DNA from: Phoronis australis
Lineage: Eukaryota > Phoronida > Phoronidae
DNA length: 64,000 nucleotides
Assembly (NCBI GenBank): GCA_002633005.1
Contig: NMRA01000013.1
Span: 590,516 to 654,515 of the forward strand
Direction: 5' to 3'
The position numbers were made by a program, and so were the translations under genes. Of the stretch, positions 59,625 through 64,000 are shown piece by piece (the stretch's first letter is position 1; each line of letters starts with the position of its first letter). The notes below the pieces were generated by a model. It was not told where the DNA came from, made no database searches, and saw only the letters and a program-made list of their open reading frames with translations.

Positions 59625-60056
59625 CTGCCCCAATTTTGCAATGATTTTTGGTCCAAATTGAAGATGCATTCTGGACACGTTCCGAATTCCAGGACAGTTG
59701 TGGACAACGGCAATAATTAATGTAGGACATTGAGATTTGAATTTCAGTGCACAAGTGACAGCGTTGACACGAAATATTGCTAAGTTGCATTGTTGCTGCT
59801 ACTGTGTTCTAAATAAATACGCTGTTAAATGGTTTGATGATCTGTTTCAGACTTCTGGGAGACTAACATGAAATGAGCTCCTCAACCAGGATGAAAATGT
59901 CAAGCAAAAACACTTAATAAATGGGCTAATCATTGTTTGTATGTCAAGTGATGTGAAGAAACTAGTCAAATTACAACATGAGGAACATGTAAGCTGCAGC
60001 TAAATGATTGTCTTTAAAGACTTTCTCAAATGGAATTTTTGTTAATATTTTAGATA

Positions 60057-60285
60057 CAATAATTCTTCACTCATTTAGCACACAATATGACCAACGTGTG
60101 AAAATACATTTCGTCACAAAACTAAAGGTTACGAAAATTTTAGACTATTACCAATCATAGTTTGTACTGAGCAGATGTCAAAAAACAACATTTGGTAAAG
60201 TTTCCACTATTTGTAGCAATTCAGCCCATAAAGCGAATGGAAAATGACAAATTTTTTTAAATTAGTTTTGTGGGAAATAAATATA
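60057..60285 (+). mobile_element. TA-flanked MITE family M1, copy 7
   Basis: Starts CAATAATTCTTCACTCATTT after TA (60055-60056) and continues TTAGCACACAATATGACCAA, a close family match. The right end is decayed near 60285. Confidence 0.65.
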
Positions 60286-60378
60286 GAATATTAATGAGCC
60301 ACCCAAATAGTCTCAGCAATTCTAAGCAATAGAAGAAAACACATAATTTAATCACTCAATCGAAGGGGCAGAAAAGGA

Positions 60379-60613
60379 TTAAAGGTAGATATCATCCAGT
60401 TTTGACACTATCTTGAGTTTGGGACATAGAAATTCAAGCAGATGTTTTTGACAAAGCGTTGCAAAGTACAGCGCTGCAACTGTAGCCAATATTGTACAAC
60501 CGATAAATCCAAAATTGCGGACAAGGTTCTTGGCCAAAGTAACCAGTTTTTCACTCTGACTCCCAAACCAGAGAATTTTTACCGTGGAGAGGTAGCTTTT
60601 TCTCGTCATATCA
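60379..60613 (-). CDS. Possible terminal exon with one membrane helix
   Basis: On the minus strand CTTTCATTCTTGCAG is a good acceptor. The frame that follows runs 77 codons from the first full codon (starting DMTRKSYLSTVKILW) to TAA at 60381-60379. It contains a hydrophobic stretch, FGFIGCTILATVAALYFATL, followed by a short basic tail ending KLDDIYL. The junction needs two bases of a codon from the previous exon, so it does not join directly to the EGF-type exon at 62013, whose end supplies one. It could be the C terminus of the same gene with other exons between, or of another gene. I do not recognise the protein. An open frame this long could also be chance. Confidence 0.3.
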
Positions 60614-62012
60614 CTGCAAGAATGAAAGGCTGAAAGATAGTTGTGAACAGGGATCTCTACAGAACACCACATAAGGATTCTCGTAGTGTTGTAGATGAAT
60701 TTAAGTTAATAAGCCCAATTGTTCATTACCTTAAGCAATTTATGGCATGGTGAGGTCAACATATTGTAATCAATCTAATTCACATGTGTTGCCATTCAAA
60801 GTAGGTTTTAAAGAATTATGGAAAAGAAAAACTATGTTCATCATCAACTCCATGTCAAAATACAGCTAAGAACCGCTGTTCGTTGACCTTACATATACCT
60901 CGAAATTTTACATCACCCAGGTAATTTTGCTTGTCTTTTTGTCATAAAACTTACGTCATCAAGTAGAGCTAACACCCGGCAAGGGAGCACAAAAAATCTA
61001 GGAGTCAAGTGACACTCATGTTAACCATTTATGTGAAAAAAAACAATCTAAGAAACATCATTTTTGCGCAGTTTTCCGGCATTTGTCACAAAAAAGTCTG
61101 TTGTCGGCTTGAATACACTACACTTGTGACATGTGCACATGCCATTTGCTAATTTTTGCAACATCTTTCGGAAGAAAATTACAGCTTTGCCGAAGTAAAT
61201 TTGCTGGTATTAAAATACTAAAAACTTTTAACAACGAAGCAAACAATTCCAATAATTTGTTGCGACATGTACGCAACCATGTGCGAGAAAAATAGCTGAT
61301 TGAAGAATCGCCACAAATGAAATTGGCCAATAGGTGTCACTCTATTTCATGGTGATGAAAACCGACGCATCTTTTTGCTCCACAAATTTAGCAGCAGAAT
61401 AAGGGTAGAAAGGCACTACCGGTCACTAATTTAGTTTACTCAAGGAAGAGTGTAGTTTTTAATGACTTCAGTTTTGAGTCAAAATTTCATTGGGCCAGTT
61501 TTTAACCTAGTGCATTGGTGCAAACCTATATAAATATACAGCTTTGAACCAAGGCTAGGAAGCTAAGTGCTTTCAAAAGCAAGACCTGGGTTGCACAGTC
61601 TGTCTGACCGCAGTCTTTATCTACCACTTGCTTCCGGATTAATGCCAGAAAAACTAAAAAAATCAAGGGGCTAAGACCAGACCAGCATAAAAGCAATGCT
61701 TTTGAATACTTAATTGTGGGTGTCCACCCAAACTGACTATTTGGTTAACAACTAGGGAATGACCCATTTTGCAGGAAAGAGTTAGATAAAAAATGTGCTG
61801 CTTATAAGTCGCAGGCAAGTGAATTGCATGCATTTTGGCAACTGAAATCAGAAATCACAGATGTTTTTAGAAACTAAGCATCTGATTGTAAATGAAGGGT
61901 GGTTGAATTACACCAAGTATGGGTCTGAAGTTGGGGGTAGGCGCTAAAGTGAACATGGGCACCAACTCGGACAAACACGTCATACACATAGCAATGAAGG
62001 AAATGGACTCAC
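60614..62012. other. Probable intron or intergenic DNA between two minus-strand exons
   Basis: No further exon was recognised. A 21-bp fragment of repeat R1 lies near 61541-61561. Confidence 0.35.
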
Positions 62013-62124
62013 GTCTCGTGCAGTTCGGTCCATACATGCTGCTGTTCTTACAAAACTCGCACACTGTGCCAACGTAAGCTGGATGGCACACACAACGGCC
62101 ATTCCGGGCTTTGCCGTCATAACA
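62013..62124 (-). CDS. Internal exon encoding a stabilin/laminin-type EGF repeat
   Basis: The minus strand shows acceptor ATCTATTTTCAG, a 112-base exon and donor GAC|GTGAGTCC. The exon reads CYDGKARNGRCVCHPAYVGT and continues VCEFCKNSSMYGPNCTR, 37 codons plus one base. The seven cysteines and the GT-C-E-x-C----YGP-C pattern are typical of the EGF-like repeats of stabilins and of laminin-type EGF modules. Such repeats are extracellular and occur in long tandem sets, so exons should lie on both sides. None was identified within the window apart from the doubtful one at 60379. The entry phase is 0 and the exit phase is 1. Stabilin-like is a family guess; other multi-EGF proteins remain possible. 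Confidence 0.65.
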
Positions 62125-62351
62125 CTGAAAATAGATGTAATGCATCTTATACGCTACATGAAATTACAAATTGAATGTTTTTTTAATACATTTCCAATAA
62201 CTCAAGAAGTTGTACAACCTAAGTATTAATAAACAGACACACACCATGCACTCACCCAATGGTAAGTTTTTGACAACATGGGTAAAAGTTAACCACGTGT
62301 CCCTAAATCTATCAAGCTGTCTAATTCTTCCCAAAACTATATTTCTCTGTG
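62125..62351. other. Probable intron sequence
   Basis: Pyrimidine-rich acceptor region of the EGF-type exon, then AT-rich DNA with nothing else seen. Confidence 0.4.
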
Positions 62352-62625
62352 CTATAGTACGGCTTTAAAGCAATTATAAAAAGATGGTAAAGTGGCCTCA
62401 ACTGCTTGACGGTACATGTCATGATATTTTGCTAGAATCAAAATTAAATTTGTAATTCCAAAAAGAACACTTTGTCTAGTTTTCGTTACTGTTTTATCAT
62501 TATCAATGAAGCAAAGTCTAGAAACATTTTCCCAGAAAGTTCTAGTAAATTGACGATATAGAAACAAATGTGTCAAAGTTCCTTTGGCTTGTTTACAAAA
62601 TGCTGTATGTAAGTTGTTGTGGTTA
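62352..62625 (-). pseudogene. LINE remnant: C-terminal tail of a reverse-transcriptase protein
   Basis: The minus-strand reading FCKQAKGTLTHLFLYRQFTR, then TFWENV, then SVLFGI and LILILAKYHDMYR follows the C-terminal signature of non-LTR retrotransposon ORF2. That signature is a C-x-C...TL-HLF..C..FW finger, an I-LFG motif and then an L-AK-Y-I segment. The last finger cysteine is replaced by Y. Only the 3' end is present, as expected for a 5'-truncated insertion, here inside or near the EGF-type gene. Confidence 0.65.
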
Positions 62626-63761
62626 AATCATTCAGCAACTAAACGATGAGAGAAGACATGCGCTCATGAAACAGAAAAGCCCGACACTACTCCACCATTC
62701 AAATTTCTCTGCATTCTTTGGGGGTATTGGGATCACTCAGGCAAATGCTCTATTGTGCAGTGGAGCACACAAGTCAAGTCACCCTATATTGTCGCTCAAT
62801 TAGTTTACATAGTAGAGGGTGGCACATGTGAAAAAGAAACAACAGTTGCAGTACTCGTTATTTTGGATCCCTTTACTTCTATAATTGTAGTTAACCGATT
62901 TTTTACGCTAATGATAAAGTTCAATTTTGAATGGCGGATTTACTTTCTGCAGTCTATACGTAGCATCTAAAACGGTCGAGAAAGAAAGTTGCCATGAACA
63001 GGCAGCAGTTATCGCTGACGACCATCTGTTCCCTAAACCCCAAACAAAAGAAGTTGGTCATAAAAGTTCAGGCGCCCTGGTAAAGTGCCTATTGCAATGC
63101 CAACCAGTAAGAAGCATAGCTTCTGGTTGGGAAATCAGACGTAGTGCCTAATGCCACCAGTCAGGTATTTACACAATTTTACAGCAACACTTCGCATAAT
63201 TCAACAACTTGCATGTCTTCCATAAGTCCCAGCCATGAAATGAATCCTGCGTTGGGACCTTTACGGATCGAGATTAGGCAACTCGAATGTTTGTGTACCT
63301 CAGTATTTGCCTCTTTAGACTAGACACCATGCTGTTGTGGTTAATTAAACTGCCTCAGGCTGCTGATGTTATCCTTCTCTAGATAATGAGACCACCAGAA
63401 ACACAATAGGGCCACAATAGTATTTTTAAACTTTTATTTTGAAAGTTTGTGAATAGAATATTTGAATAGTTTGTGAAAAGCAGTCACGTCTCTAGGTTTT
63501 TAAATTTTTGAAAAATGGACAAGAGTGACTTTCACAACCTAAAATTACATCTGTTTAATGTTGTAATGATATAATTCTCATTGATACTGCTGAGTGTGCA
63601 ACATAATTGGGCCAATTACCAAAAAAACCAGGCAGCAATTGGATCTTGAGGTAAGCCAAGTGTCATCACACAATTCTTGGCATGGCTGTAGGAAATCCAA
63701 ATTTGTACAACTCCTGTATTTCGATTTGCTGCAACGGACACTCAGCACGTCAACGGGAACA
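62626..63761. other. Non-coding stretch, nothing recognised
   Basis: Short frames only. No further EGF-type exon was found on the minus strand. Confidence 0.35.
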
Positions 63762-63763
63762 TA

Positions 63764-63975
63764 TGGTAATTATTCCGTCATTTCCCAGGAAAATTATTAT
63801 TGTCAAAATAGTCATTTTTCTATTTTTCAAAAGCTGATTACCTTGCACACTTTGCCAAACATTGCTTCATGATACCACCACAACACAAATCAAACCAATA
63901 ATACAATGATCAGTTTTGTCAATCTTCCTTTTTGTTGACCACCATATTGTACGCTAAATACTAAACGAATTACCA
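63764..63975 (+). mobile_element. TA-flanked MITE family M1, copy 8
   Basis: Starts TGGTAATTATTCCGTCA after TA (63762-63763) and ends CGAATTACCA before TA (63976-63977). The right part has GACCACCATATTGTACGCTA, the family end signature. 212 bp. Confidence 0.7.
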
Positions 63976-64000
63976 TACGAGGGCATTCAATTCAAACATG

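Noticed and set aside
59491-59790. 99-codon minus-strand cysteine-containing frame
   Set aside because: It overlaps dispersed repeat R7 and has no recognisable domain.

Overview
This is non-bacterial DNA: AT-rich, gene-poor, with intron-style splice signals and dense interspersed repeats. It looks like a piece of a metazoan genome, most likely a marine bilaterian invertebrate. The one complete gene is an intron-less coding exon for a seven-helix peptide-type receptor at 55.3-56.5 kb (+). Three isolated N bases (10270, 17572, 38729) show it is a draft assembly. The species cannot be named from the sequence alone.

Protein-coding content is small. Besides the receptor there is a short cysteine-rich exon on the minus strand (62013-62124) with clean splice sites. 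It encodes part of a stabilin- or laminin-type EGF repeat. A possible terminal exon with one membrane helix lies downstream on the same strand (60379-60613). A candidate first exon (48144-48192, minus) lies under a CpG-richer, E-box-bearing promoter-like block. Another promoter-like block spans about 6.4-7.05 kb. Most other open frames are chance or repeat-derived.

The bulk of the readable structure is mobile DNA, mostly non-autonomous elements with inverted ends. There is a hAT-like family with three copies, two with exact 8-bp target duplications and one with an empty-site paralogue in this window. A 563-bp element has a 9-bp duplication and Mutator-like ends. A 1.7-kb TA-flanked element has perfect 26-bp inverted ends and internal GTTAACCGCCC arrays. 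There are also a TA-flanked MITE family with many copies, a 95-bp foldback family, a 197-bp near-perfect palindrome, a tRNA-derived SINE and the 3' end of a LINE reverse-transcriptase gene.

The most unusual structure is an element of about 1.2-1.5 kb. It is present twice in opposite orientation (33.2-34.7 kb and 51.5-52.7 kb), with a decayed third copy at 37.2-38.0 kb. It is built from monomers of about 145 bp, and nearly every monomer opens with a match to the CTCF core consensus, so each copy carries a one-way array of candidate insulator sites.

Layout: 0-7 kb has repeats, then a CpG-richer stretch and promoter-like motifs; 7-32 kb is repeat-dense intergenic or intronic DNA; 32-38 kb has the first CTCF-like arrays; 38-52 kb has repeats plus a possible minus-strand promoter at 48 kb; 51.5-52.7 kb is the second array; 55-57 kb is the receptor; 59-63 kb holds exons of one or two minus-strand genes.
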